26,028 nt of DNA from Actinidia chinensis (lineage: Eukaryota > Streptophyta > Magnoliopsida > Ericales > Actinidiaceae). This document shows positions 9,191-20,800 of the stretch, one piece after another. A program made the position numbers and the translations under genes. The stretch is taken from assembly GCA_009663005.1 (NCBI GenBank), contig VIGQ01001361.1:20001-46028 (forward strand). The letters run 5' to 3'. The notes under the pieces were generated by a model, which saw nothing but the letters and a program-made list of their open reading frames with translations, ran no database searches and was not told the origin of the DNA. How positions within the stretch are numbered: the stretch's first letter is position 1; each line of letters starts with the position of its first letter.

Positions 9191-10660
9191 TAAAAATTTG
9201 GGGCGAGCAACTAACAGTCAATATTTCTCAATACGGCGAGGTAGGGACCTCGGAAAAGACTCGGGCAACCTGTGTAGACAACAAACGTAACCGCCGGGGC
9301 AACGTCCGCTCAAAACCCCTCCGGCGTGAAGATCAGACCAAGGCTTTGATAATAATCTGAAAGAAAATAACAGAGCTTTTCTGAGAGAACCCATCTTGCC
9401 ATTTTTTCTAAAAATAGAGTTTTGTACCTTTTTATAATGGGGGAGCGACCTAAGATAGCTTGGAGATGGATTGAGCCGTTCACTTTATTGTTGTGATTTA
9501 TGTACTTTCTTGGGAAGAGTTATGCCGAGATATTCGCTAAGGATATCTAAAGTATATGTGATAAACATATCCGGAAGATGTAAGAGACTTAATTGCGGGA
9601 GATTGTCATCTGGAGAGTATCCCGTATATATAGTGCCGTGGAGAGAGAATTCGTAATGGGACTTTCATGTATAGATAGGATTCTAGTGGAGATTTGATCA
9701 AGCCAGTTGATTCTCACCTCGCCTCCAAAGGTGAGGATAGAGAAAACCACTTCCGCCTAGACTGCCGGAGAGGACCCTGGGTTGAGTTTCCGGTTATGGA
9801 GGCAAGTTGTCCCGACGTAATGGCGATGTTCGTTTTGCAGACTGTGGACTCGTTTACCCTCACGTCAGAGGGTTCAAGAAAGATGATATTGTTACCCTAT
9901 TGGGACGCATTGGCGTGGTCGTCAGCTATGTACACTCTGGGTGTCGCCGCAATCTAACCGCCATATCCCTATTAGTGGAAACTTTCCCCCGGTCCCGGCA
10001 CCCTCGAGCGCCCACGCTCACCTGGCAGACTCCGTGCCGACTTTAGGAATTCAGTAACTAGGCGAACTCACTATTGTACACCCCACGTCAGGAGCCCTCT
10101 TTCTACTTGAAATTCTTGAGTGGAACACCGGGATCGAGTGGCCATATTTGTTTTGTATTGGGATGTGTCCTTGTAATGGTGTGGTCACTTGATGACGTGC
10201 TCCCAGTAATTTTTTTTGGTGATTAGCATATGCTTCCCAAGGGTTCCCTCACGTGGGAGAGATGGCATAAATGCTGGATTGGGAGCCTATTAGTTAGCGT
10301 GATATGAAAAAAAATTCTTGGCTCCCTTTCCGGGATCGATGGCGATTTCCGTCTATCAGAACTAGAAACGTCATAGCCACGAAATCCTAGCTGTTTTATG
10401 TTTGATTTAACAAATCTTGAACTGGCTTGGTACAGTGTTTATAAATAGGACGGTCTATTTGTTTCTTTGACACTCATTTGTTTTTGCTACGAAATTTTGT
10501 TAAGTGTGCTCACCAACGTGCGTTCTCGCCTCGAAACCCTCTCGCCAACCAATTTTTTAGTAAGTCTTGTCGCTCTCCCACCTTGTCCTAATTTATCGAT
10601 AGGTTTAGTCTATGCTTCCTATATAATTCATCGAATTACAGGAATTCCTTAATGTATCTT
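9191..10660. other. Non-coding region with LTR-like character
   Basis: This stretch has higher GC than its neighbours and no credible coding frame. A promoter-like TATAAATAGG is near its end. Its texture (CTCCGGCGTGAAGATCAGACC near 9320, poly-T and poly-A tracts, short open frames) resembles plant gypsy-type LTR sequence. However, I could not fix TG/CA ends, a primer binding site or a polypurine tract. It could be a solo LTR or another non-coding element. Confidence 0.25.
10440..10449 (+). promoter_or_regulatory. Putative TATA box
   Basis: TATAAATAGG is a strong plant core-promoter consensus. Pyrimidine-rich sequence lies 30-60 bases downstream, but no gene follows. It may be the promoter of the LTR-like element. 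Confidence 0.35.
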
Positions 10661-10739
10661 TTTTTAACAAAAAATGATCGAGTTTACTCCACACACTACT
10701 TATTGCTAGAGTGTCAATCCGTCGACCGTCGTTCTTTCC

Positions 10740-11180
10740 GAGGTGACGTGGACACTTTTCTCCGTTGACACCCACGTGCTTCGTGCTCGTGCCGTGGGGC
10801 CCATTGTTACTTAATGTGCCTTATGTCGTGCGTTGCATTTTAATCTGCGGTCTCCGTGCCATTTACATAGTTGCCAGTGTGTCTATTTGTTTTTTACTTA
10901 GTTGCCCTCGGTCTACCGTGCACCATTTACATAAACCGTTGTCGTGGTGTGCATGTGGCCTCATTTACTTAATCGTGCTTCCCCCTGGCTGTCGTACACG
11001 GCCCCGCCTTTCTTTCCCTTACTAATCTATGTTTAGTGTCGTGCCGGCCGCTAACTTGTAGTTTTGTGACTCGTTGGTTAATGACCATGCCGTGCCGGGT
11101 CTATTAACTCGTGTCGTGCAATGGTCGTTTTTTACATCGTGGTACCCCGTGTTCGGTCGGTTAACCAATTTCGCCAACCT
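10740..11180. repeat. CGTGC-rich island 1
   Basis: The pentamers CGTGC, CGTGG and GTCGTGC recur irregularly, as in CGTGCTTCGTGCTCGTGCCG near 10771 and CCATGCCGTGCCGGG near 11085. GC is well above the surrounding AT-rich DNA. The same motif vocabulary appears in island 2. There is no convincing coding frame. Confidence 0.6.
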
Positions 11181-11313
11181 AACATACATCTATAAGGAGT
11201 GTACAATGACGACAAATCTTGTTTTCATTATTAACCATACCATTGCGATTATCCTAATGTCCTATTGCGGATTTAGAATCTAGCAAAGTCATTAAATTCA
11301 ATAATTCACAACC

Positions 11314-11478
11314 AAATATAAAATGTGAAATTAAAATGCTAGTTCCGAGGGATCTTTTATGCACCACCTCGTTATATTCAACAAGTGTAAAAAAATAAAA
11401 TGTGAACAATGCTAGCCCTCCCTCTCGTTTTTCCGATCGAGGTCTATGCACCACCTCTGGTATATTCACAACAAGTAG
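11314..11478. repeat. Tandem duplication of about 77-87 bp, two units
   Basis: Unit 1 (about 11314-11390) and unit 2 (about 11391-11477) share AAATGTGAA, AATGCTAG, a central GATC/CGATCGAGG-like part, TATGCACCACCTC and ATATTCA(CA)ACAAGT. Unit 2 carries about ten extra pyrimidine-rich bases (CCTCCCTCTCG). Confidence 0.8.
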
Positions 11479-12185
11479 ATGAAGGTCCTCTCCCCCCTTC
11501 CCCCTCCCCTACTTCCTAATTTCGATCCACGATTTCAAATTCGGCTGAGAGTGAAAAATAGCAAACAAAGTGAATGGTGGAAGAATTCTCATAATTATGT
11601 TCGAGATGGCTGTGGTCCTAGCCAGCATAACTATAATCACAATTTTTATAATATGTATGTAATATACCCCCCCACAACTGCAATTGATGACTCATCACAT
11701 CAAAATTTTTTATTTTTAGTTTTTATTATTGAAAATTTTATTTTTGATTTTTTTTCATTTTTAAAATAAAATAAGTGTTATTTTCTAAAATTGTATCTTC
11801 ATGTCTATTATGGAAACTAATATGGGCCATAACGTCAACTTAAATTGTAAAATTTATTTTACGTTTTGTTTTCAAAATTTAATTGTTATTATATTTTTTC
11901 ATTTGTTTGTTTTGTTTATTTAATTTTATTTTATATTTTCTCAATTTTTTGTTTAGGCATTGAAACGGTCTCCCAAAAATTGGTGTCCTTCATAAAACAA
12001 TATTTTTTTTATTTATTTTTCTTTCCACCCACAGCCACCCTTTTTTTCATGACCAAGGAAAAGTAAAATTTTATTTTAGTTTTACTTTCTTATTTTCTTT
12101 AAATTTTGTAAAAAAATTAGTTACGTGGCAAGAATTATTTAATTACATTTATTTTATATTCAATAATTAACATTCTTATCACTTC
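11479..12185. other. T-rich interval without recognisable gene
   Basis: A pyrimidine tract (11482-11515) is followed by AT-rich DNA with many T runs. No coding trace, RNA gene or strong repeat is visible. Confidence 0.4.
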
Positions 12186-12189
12186 CGGT

Positions 12190-12615
12190 CAGCTCCCTGT
12201 CAGGCCCCATATGATCCGGCGTCTCTCTTGTAACCTCCATGCGTAGACCTGAACATTCGTGCCATGCCTCCCTCTCGATCGCAAGTGCTGGCTAAGTTGT
12301 GGAGCTGCCACAGGTTCGCCGTGTCGTGCCAAACCAAAATCACCACTATGTGTCATGCCAGTGACGTGCCGGGCTTTGACCTGACGTGCAATTGATGTGC
12401 GTGCTGAGGCCAACCTACATGACGTTTTGCCCGTGCCGTGCTCTGCCATTTCGTGCATCGCTGCCCGGTTCGTGCTTCCCCGCTCAGACCGTATCGTCGC
12501 CTTCTGCCCGCTACCCCCGTGCCAACTTTATCGGCCCAAAGCGTGCTCGTGCCCGGGTTTTTTTGTGCCTTGCCTTTCTCGGTTACACAGAGCCGTTGAC
12601 GTGACTGGTCAAGGC
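12190..12615. repeat. CGTGC-rich island 2
   Basis: Repeated GTGCC, CGTGC and CGTGCCGTGC motifs make a sharp GC rise in AT-rich surroundings, for example GCCCGTGCCGTGCTCTGCC near 12430 and AAGCGTGCTCGTGCCCGGG near 12540. It directly precedes copy B of the dispersed repeat. The motif content matches island 1. Confidence 0.6.
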
Positions 12616-12639
12616 CCCCACCCGCCTAGCGACACTCTA

Positions 12640-13965
12640 CTTTATTGCTCTACCACCATTGAGAGAGTGGCGAAGACCAATGATTTGGTTATGAGAGAAC
12701 TTTGAAGCATGGATGTACATTAACACATATTTTAACATGATATTGGAATGCTTGAGGGTACCCCGTGTCCCTGGTTGGTTTTTATGCTGACTGCGTTTTT
12801 ATTATGTTTTTTTTTGTCTATTCCCATATATAATTTATTGCAGAAATTATCTTTGTAAAAAAAAAAAATGATTTAAATTGAAGTATACTAGGAATATTTA
12901 GCTGTTTAGTTTGTCATTGTGACCAACGATCATTTTATTTATGACACAACCACGACCCAACAACTATGGTAATCAACGTATAGAGGGATACTTGGCTTGG
13001 AACTAGAATTTCGTTAACATTTTTTTTTTCTTGCAGAATAAAAACTAAAGAAACTTAATCTGATTAGAAAAGTGACGCAAATAGGTTCACAAGTCCTGTT
13101 GTCGTTACGATTATTGAACAATCAAAAAATTACGTATTTTTTCTTGACATCTAAATGCTGCCTGGACTTTCACATTTATTTAGTAATGTCAATTTAAAAT
13201 AGTGAGTAAATATTAGTTTAAATAATAAAACTGTCAATTCAAAATCAGTGCAATTCTCTTATACCAATAATCACGTTCGAACCCCTTTATAATAACGTTC
13301 ATTGATCAACAAATTGCATTTCCACGTTTCTGCAACCATAACCACCCCCTTGTTCTTACTTTCTTCGCCATGGTCTTTGGGTTTAGTTTCAGCGGCTCAA
13401 ATCTCAAGTCTGTTGTGATGTTGTAACACGAACCATAACCACTTTGTCTACTTCTTCCTTTGACGTGGTCCTTTGCGACTTAGTCGGTGTCCGTTAAGTT
13501 TAGTTAAACGGGTATTACAAAATCCCGTTAATTGTGTAAGGGGCGGGAAGGGCACTACTTTATATTAATTTTTTATTACCTAAATTTAATTAATAATACA
13601 TACCACAATAGTTAACGAGTAGAACACTACATTTAATTTTCAGCTAACAAAGCACAACTGGCTCTTCCCTTCCTAAACTATTAATTTTTAGGGGTATTTA
13701 ACCATGACTCTAGTATCTAAAGTAGGCGAGACCCACCTTAGCACATTTTTAGATAAACTATTGTAAATAAAATAGCTACTAATTAATTAAGTTTAGTCCC
13801 ACACTCATCGAATACCCATACTAACGCCAACAAAGAAGATGCTCTTAGATTTCATAGGCAAGTCTCCGAGTCTTTGTTGATGTTCACATAACCATTATTA
13901 CTTGTTTGGTTTTCATGTGGCTTTTCTTTGGTTTTTTTTAATGTTGGGATCTGAATTGTCTGTGT
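12640..13965 (+). repeat. Dispersed repeat family, copy B
   Basis: It aligns with copy C at an offset of about 1.8-1.93 kb. Shared landmarks are GAGAACTTTGAAGCA (12694 versus 14536), TTTTTATTATGTTTTTTT (about 12796), CAATCAAAAAATTA (13119 versus 14923), TTTCTTCGCCATGGTCTTTGGG (about 13360 versus 15291), and ATAACCATTATTA (about 13888 versus 15800). It is direct in orientation and contains a nested MITE. No protein is recognised. Confidence 0.8.
13475..13846. mobile_element. MITE-like element nested in copy B (Tourist/PIF-Harbinger-like)
   Basis: The right end reads GAAGATGCTC followed by TTAGATTTC. Its reverse complement, GAGCATCTTC, matches the left end of the same element in copy A (TTA then GAGCATCTCC at 9034). 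The flanking TTA on both sides would be a 3-bp target duplication, typical of PIF/Harbinger MITEs. The left end in copy B is badly degraded. The element is non-coding and about 370 bp long. Confidence 0.45.
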
Positions 13966-14239
13966 TCTACTATCCCTGATTGCACTATCTAATTGGGCCC
14001 ATTTAATTATTCAAATGTTATAATTATAGGACCTATGTCTGAAAATTCAACTAATCCTATAAAAAATATGTAATCATAATACAGTTTTAATATCTGGGGT
14101 ACTTATCTTTATAACTTAATAAAAATATTGATTTGTAAACTTGAAACGATCAACTATTAAAATGTATATGCGATTAACTGATTCTTTTATAATATTGATC
14201 TTCACACACGGGACTATACAATATGCATAATTCAGATTA
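13966..14239. other. AT-rich spacer between repeat copies B and C
   Basis: I see no gene and no match to the repeat copies here. Confidence 0.4.
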
Positions 14240-15885
14240 TCGAAAGAGTAAAATAGTGGTGAAAATTAGTGTTAAGATAGCTTCTCTTTTTTTTGTATAT
14301 ATATTGCAATTTTTTAGCCCATTTTATGTTTTTTGCTTTTTGCGTAGTTTAGTTGATATTTTTTAACTTTGATCAAAATTTCTAGATTTATAGGTTTCAC
14401 TTATCATCTTCATCTTAATTAGAGGAATTAAGTATTTAAATATATGCATAATTGAGCTTTACCACTCACGTCACTTATTGATCACACCATACGAGAGGAC
14501 GGGTAACAAATCCGTGACGTGGTATTGACTTCCCCGAGAACTTTTGAAGCAATTTATATTTCTAAAAATACCATGTTTTTACACATGATATTGCTAATTT
14601 CGTTAAGGATGGGATTTGGTTTCTATTATGTGTTTTTGTTGTCAATAATTCGGGTTGTCGCAAAAAAATTTATAAAAAAAATGAAGTAAATTGAAGTAAA
14701 AAAAACATTAATTATTGACCGTTTGTTCATGTTGATTTAAAACGCACTTCTATTTTTATACGAAAAATAAAAAATGGTAATTGAATTATAGAGGGAGGAA
14801 TGTTGGAAGTAAGATTTCATAAGATTTCGTTTTTTTGAGGACAATATTTGAAGAAAAATAATCGTTATTAAGAAAAGTGAAGGATTAGGATTCTAGACAG
14901 TTGATCCTTGTCTAGGTTGCAACAATCAAAAAATATTTTATTTTTCCTTTCCCCTTCCCTCCCAAAAATTTAATGGCCTTGCCCTTCTTGAATATCTTTA
15001 TTGTTTAACTGTCATATTTATAACAAATACTATTCACTTTGTTATTAGTTTTATAATACTCTCATCTTTAAACAGTAAATTCCATTATAAACATTAATCA
15101 ATAAAAATAATGTTTATTGGATCAACAAATTTGTATGGTTTATTTGGTAGTCGGTACTTGGATTCGATCTGTAGAGGCTTCAACTTGTTCGAATTTTCTT
15201 ATCATGGCTTTGGTTAGATTTCTTGGTCTTGGCAACTGCTTCAAGTGTGTGCTTTGACTGGTTGCATACAGCCCAACAATTGTCTTACTTTCTTTGCGTG
15301 GTCTTTGGGTTAGAAGCAATCTGTGCTGTGGTATTAGCTGTGTTGTTGAAGCCGTGTCATGAAAGGTAAAAGTTAGGTCTTATTTTTGTTAGTTAAAATA
15401 CTTTAGCTAATAAACCAAAACATTATTTATTACATTAACTTTTATCTACAAATTACTCAATACAAATAACAATAGGGCTAATGAGTAGGGCCTACCTAAT
15501 TTCATTTTTACCCAAATAAAATGATTAAAAATTTGTATTTAATGAGGCATAACCACCCAATTTATTTTTTGTTAATGGCTAAATATTTAACATGACACTA
15601 AGCTTTATGCTGTGTGGAGGCCTACTTAGCACCAAGCTAAAACTTGGCCGGGCAAAAAATAGGTAAGTAACTACTTTATCCCCTTAACCAACTCATAATA
15701 TTTTCGCACTTTTACAAATCATGGAGATGACGTTATCTCTCCTATAGATTTCAGTAGAGAGTCTCCGAGGTTTCGCTTTTGACGTAGTATTTTTCTTTTA
15801 TAACCATTATTAACATGTTCTGATCTTTTTTTGCCGTTGTTGTTACGGGTTTAAATGTTGGGATTGGAATATCTCGATCCATGAA
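14240..15885 (+). repeat. Dispersed repeat family, copy C (longest copy)
   Basis: The 5' part matches copy D: the GTGGTGAAAATTAGTGTTAAG region at 14257, and TTATACGAAAAATAAAAAATGG through AATAATCGT at 14755-14867. The 3' part matches copies A and B. It gives the fullest view of the family, about 1.6 kb including the nested MITE. There is no coding trace, so it is probably a non-autonomous transposon or a duplicated intergenic segment. Confidence 0.8.
15306..15747. mobile_element. MITE-like element nested in copy C
   Basis: It sits at the same host position as the element in copy B, between CTTTGGGTTA and TAGATTTC. Subterminal inverted sequence is visible as GCCGTGTCATG near 15350 against ACATGACACTAAGC near 15590. 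The terminal GAGCATCT is degraded to GAAGCAATCT. Confidence 0.4.
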
Positions 15886-16110
15886 CTGAATTGAATCGGT
15901 CCTGTTTAATATATTTGTAGTTTTATTTGATTATTGGAATGTCATATCATTCATACTGCGCCTTCTTGTCTAGCCAATACTATAGATTACAGCACGTCTC
16001 AAAGTCTTGGTCGACTCAGTTAAAAATAAACACGTTCTTGTTTGTTCTGGCCGTTACTTTTATTTGGGCTTTCAATGGTGGGATTTGAATGTGATATCGC
16101 GTTCCATTAT
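15820..16110 (+). repeat. Short direct duplication at the end of copy C
   Basis: The segment GTTCTGATC...GGGTTTAAATGTTGGGATTGGAATATCTCGATCC (15818-15883, shown with omission) recurs in diverged form at about 16035-16105 (GTTCTGGCC...GGTGGGATTTGAATGTGATATC). The offset is about 220 bases. Confidence 0.5.
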
Positions 16111-17800
16111 TGATTGTCCAACGGTTCGTTCCAATTATTTGGCGTTAATTGCTATTCCTTTAATTTGTTCACCTCATTTTTAACTATCCGTATTATTATT
16201 ACAATCCAATACATGTGTTTAAATTGTTTTTATTTATCACATTACTCAGATACCACTTGTACATCGTTTAACTATCTCTGTAACATACCTTTTTTATTTT
16301 ATACTAAATAAACTAGGTGGTGACATGACACAACCATTTATACACCCCCCTTTTATTTATATTGCATAAAAAATTAAACACATTCTGTTAAATATACCTT
16401 TCGCTTCACGTGACCCTTTGTTATAATATGGGTTCTTTCAAGATAAGGATTACATCTGAATGATTCAGATTCACCAAACACAGACCGTCAAACCGGACGT
16501 CGATGTTTGGTTCGGGCTATGTTGGAGTTCAACACACGAATATGTTGCTAGGAAAGTGAGTCCTAACGAAAAGTGTCATTTAACCGTTAAGGCCAGAGAA
16601 CGTTAATTTTCTCCCTACGCGGTGTTCATTTGACAAAAAGATAACTTGTACCCCGAAAGAAAACATTAAAATATTGGTCTCTCTAATTGGATTATTAAAG
16701 GTGAAGTAGGTGAAATGAAAAACAGAATTCGGCATACACTCTTGTGTGTTTGTTTTTGCCCAATATACAAAGTTTTCGATGAAAAAAAAAAAACTAATCT
16801 CTAGAAAGTAAGGTATTCAGGATCTTTCCACCACTAAGTTTTGTTACTATCATGTACAATCAAGAACTGACGCCCCAACTAACTTTTTAATTGAAATGAT
16901 TGTACGCGTGAAACTCCATCTGCTATAGTTGATTCTCCCCCTTTTCGGAACCCCCCGAAGGAGGTTTTTGTTTTTGGTTCAGTAATTTGTTTTTTTGTAA
17001 CCTTTGGATTCACAAATTAATATTTTCCCTTGGTTCTTTTAAGAAAGGAGTTCAAATATAAGATAAAAAAATTCCCCATATATAATTCAATTACAACAAA
17101 GTCCATTTAAAAGAAAAAATAAAAATATTTTTATCCTAAAAAAGTCACTCCGAAAACCTATTTTTTGGTCCGTCTACCCCATCTTTAGTAAAATTTTTTT
17201 TTATATTAGGTTTAAAAAAAAATCCACATTTTTGGGTCGACCTCTTCTTGTTTAAGAAACACTAAAAAAAGTTATAAAACTCATTATTTCAAGCGAAACA
17301 ATGAAAACCAATTAAAAAAAATGATAATAAGATCCTTTTTCACGTTGTACTTTAGGTTACAAAAAAATCTATTTAGTAAGTAATTATCGTACAAAAAATT
17401 TCATGTGAATATTACCTCAACCTACCAATCTCAAATGAAAATATTAAGTAGTAAACAACAAACCATAATGTTTTCAAGCAAAACACTGATAAATTATAAA
17501 ATGATCCTTTCATATTAAGAAATAATCAACTTTAAAATATGTAGACATTGATTACCGCTGCACAACATAATAAAATAAAAAAAAAAATTCCATAAATTTT
17601 TTGGGGAAAAAAAATAAGAATCTTATCAACTAAACATATGAGAAGTACGCAATATTTGTTTAGTGCAACTTAAATACTACAATACATCAATTTTTTAATT
17701 GGACTAAAAATAGTGAGAAAATATCAAATCAAATTTCCACATTTATTCTGAGAAGATCTCAAAAAAAATATTTAGTTAGGTGGAAATAAAAAAAAAAATA
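16111..17800. other. AT-rich intergenic DNA, nothing recognised
   Basis: Both strands are full of stops. I found no domain trace, no tRNA-like cloverleaf that I could confirm by eye, and no clear repeat. One local G/C patch near 16940-16975 holds a small CGGAAC...CCGAAGG hairpin-like sequence. Confidence 0.4.
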
Positions 17801-20800
17801 CAACATATTAATCACTGTTTGATATCAGTCCCCAACTTACGGCAAAACCCACCCCTCCGTTGATATCTAAAAGATCTCCACTGTTGCCCTATCTCTCCTA
17901 GATTGCCAATTCTCTCCCCCACCTCGTGACCTGCGACATATAAATGCCCTCCATCCCAGAAAGATAAATTGCTGATGGAAAAAATGGATAGTTGAACCAA
18001 GGTCACCTGCCGTCGTAATCTCTGTCGCTTGGGCTTTCACATTGTCAAAAAATCATTGTCATTGGTTTAAATTGGTAAAACTTCGTGTCAAAGTTTCAAC
18101 CGTACTCAGAGACTACTCTTTCGGCATTAATCACTGTCTTCCACAAAAAACATGGTTCATAAAGACAAACACAGCTGTGTTATGTTTATCATTTAGAAGA
18201 AACTTAATCTAGCAACTTAAAACTCGTTAAAACAGGACATCGCCATTATGTCATATGGTGTATCGGCTTTTTTCTACAAGAACACGACGCGGGTGTCTGG
18301 GTACCTACGTTGTTTTACTCTATAGTTTTTCTTTTGATTACCGATCACCTAATGCAAAAACACCTCCATTTTTGCACGTCTCGGGTTGCAAGTTATCTAT
18401 AGTATTGTCTTTGGACCACTTCGAAAGGATCGTTGCGAATGGTTTTCGATTTTGCACTGCAGCTGACAATATTTCTAAGGGATGATCTTAATCCATTGGG
18501 TGATCTTAAATCAGTTGGTTATAGTGTGCACTTCTCCCAATACTCACCTGAACGGACAAAAGTCTCTTCCTATCTTACTGGCATGTATCTTAACAATCGC
18601 GTATCGAGCGAAATGCTTTGTTTGGCATCAACACTTCAGTTTAATATTGAGTCACGCACTTAGAACTTTGAAGGATACTCAACATGGAAATGGTATAAAA
18701 ATTGGCTATACCACAGTGGTGGCAATAGACAACATTAGTGTGAAGTAATTACAGGAAGGCAAGGTTATCAAGACTCAAGTACTCTTTATCATCTTAAGTT
18801 GCCATTTCCCGTCATAGCTGGAAAATAAAAGATGGGAAGGGAAAATGAGAACTATATCCCCATTCTAAGACAAAGTGACACATATAATGCTACAAAAAAC
18901 GCTTTACCTGCAGACTGCAGCACAAAGATCTTTCTGACAACTTAAGCAAATAACTCTCGAAATTAAAGGCACAGTTTAAACCCCCACTACATAAAAAGTC
19001 AATAGGATTGGACGAAAATGGAATTTGATAGGAGAGCAAACAAGAAGGCCTACCTTGTCCAAAGGTATCCATGGCTTCACACTTTTTTTTTCACCTCACA
19101 TCCTTCTTGAAAAACAGTATCACAACTGCAGCCGAAGCTATCGTCCCACAATAAGCGCCAGAATAGAAATATTTTTGTCACATATACCTCAAAGGCCTTT
19201 CATGGACACAGTATGCAACCACTCTAAATCAAAAAACAGAGGACCAACAAAAAAACTCTAAAAAAATACCACCTTCGAAAGACGACGAGCAGGAGAGAGC
19301 GCTTTCAAAACAATCCTTCCAAATTGCCATATAACTTTCATGAATAATTTCTGGACAAAGACCAGAATAAAAGAACAATATACGTTTCCAATACTATCTA
19401 ACTTTAACTTCCGCATATTAGTTATTAAATCTATAGGCCAAGTAGACCGATACAAGACACACGACTTGACACTGCCACTCCACAATGAAACTTTTCAAAA
19501 AATGGAGGACACAACATTCTAGCGAATGTTAAACAATTATATTTATAATGTTTTACTATACAGTGTGGTTTAAGTTTTTTTAGATGGGATAGTGGTTGTT
19601 CAATTAAAGTAATAAAAATTGCAAAAAGTATTACTAGAATTAAAAAAAAAAACAGAAAAGCTAGGGGGGGGAGGAACCTGTGAGTAAGAAAAATAAACAC
19701 CTAACATGGCTACTATATTCTCAATTCCCACTTTGAATTGTTCCAAGCCTTGACGTACATATTTGGTATCTTATACCAAGGATAGAATATAGGGTCTGTT
19801 GTATGATCATACCCTATTACTGCCGTGCCTATAACTTACACAGAGTTTGAAAGCTTTTCCCTCGCACTTTCTGTTAATTGTCGGAGGTCCAGAGGACCCT
19901 CCAATCTACAATAGCGAATTGGACTTCCTTTACAACTTCAAATTCTAAATGAACGAACATCTATAACCCGCTCTATAACAATCACCGAGCCCTCTAGTGA
20001 CTTTACAACATAAATGGACCAGGCGGTGATGACACAGTGCAACTTGAGATGTACACACTGGCAGACCCATAAAAGGCACAAACGAAACATCGACTTATAT
20101 GTTGGCCAATAAGAAGTTGATGCTTTCATTGCCAGACAAATACAATTCCAGCACACTCTATTTCGTCAATATGGATCTCAGATACAAATTTTGGCAGAAC
20201 AAATTCAATACTCATCCAGATTAGTGATTTATTTCAATGTTCCAAGATCGTTACATGTCCATCTTATAACGCCGACACCCAGTGTTTGCCACATGTAATG
20301 TTTCACCAAGCTTTACTATTCTGTGGATCTTCAGTCTTTTTTCATTTGACTTTCGCTTCTGGCCAGATAGCAAGATCCAGATAATTAACAAGTTCATGCT
20401 TTAATTTTCACTTGGCATTGCTGCACAAAAATAAAGAACACCTTAACAAATATAAAACCCATGCCAACCAAGTATCATTAGATCAGAACCTATGGAACCA
20501 CGTGGATTGCTTTTTGTCCTCTCCTTTTTCTCTCTCCTCTGGTAACAACAGTACACCGCAGGCATTGGGAAAATACTAATAATTGTCCAAGCATGTACAA
20601 AATATCTGCCTCTCGTTCACGGGGTAAGGAAAGCTTCTTGTGATCCAGGATTGGCACCGATGACTGTCTGCGACTGTGTCATCCCTTCTTGCTTCACAAA
20701 AGTCTCACAGCCACTAACTGTCTAGGCCCGAGTTACCTCCCATTCTATAAGCACGCCCTTTCAGATTTGTCACACAACATGGCCACAAGCTGCGTTTATT

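Noticed and set aside
9694..10046. Two overlapping + strand frames of 79-87 codons
   Set aside because: No recognisable motif, and they sit in LTR-like non-coding sequence.
12386..12705. Overlapping + strand frames in CGTGC-rich DNA
   Set aside because: The repeat vocabulary and raised GC reduce stops. No family signature and no start context.
18255..18748. Three overlapping + strand frames of 76-88 codons
   Set aside because: No domain recognised. The surrounding splice-like signals favour the minus strand, so I left them out of the gene list.
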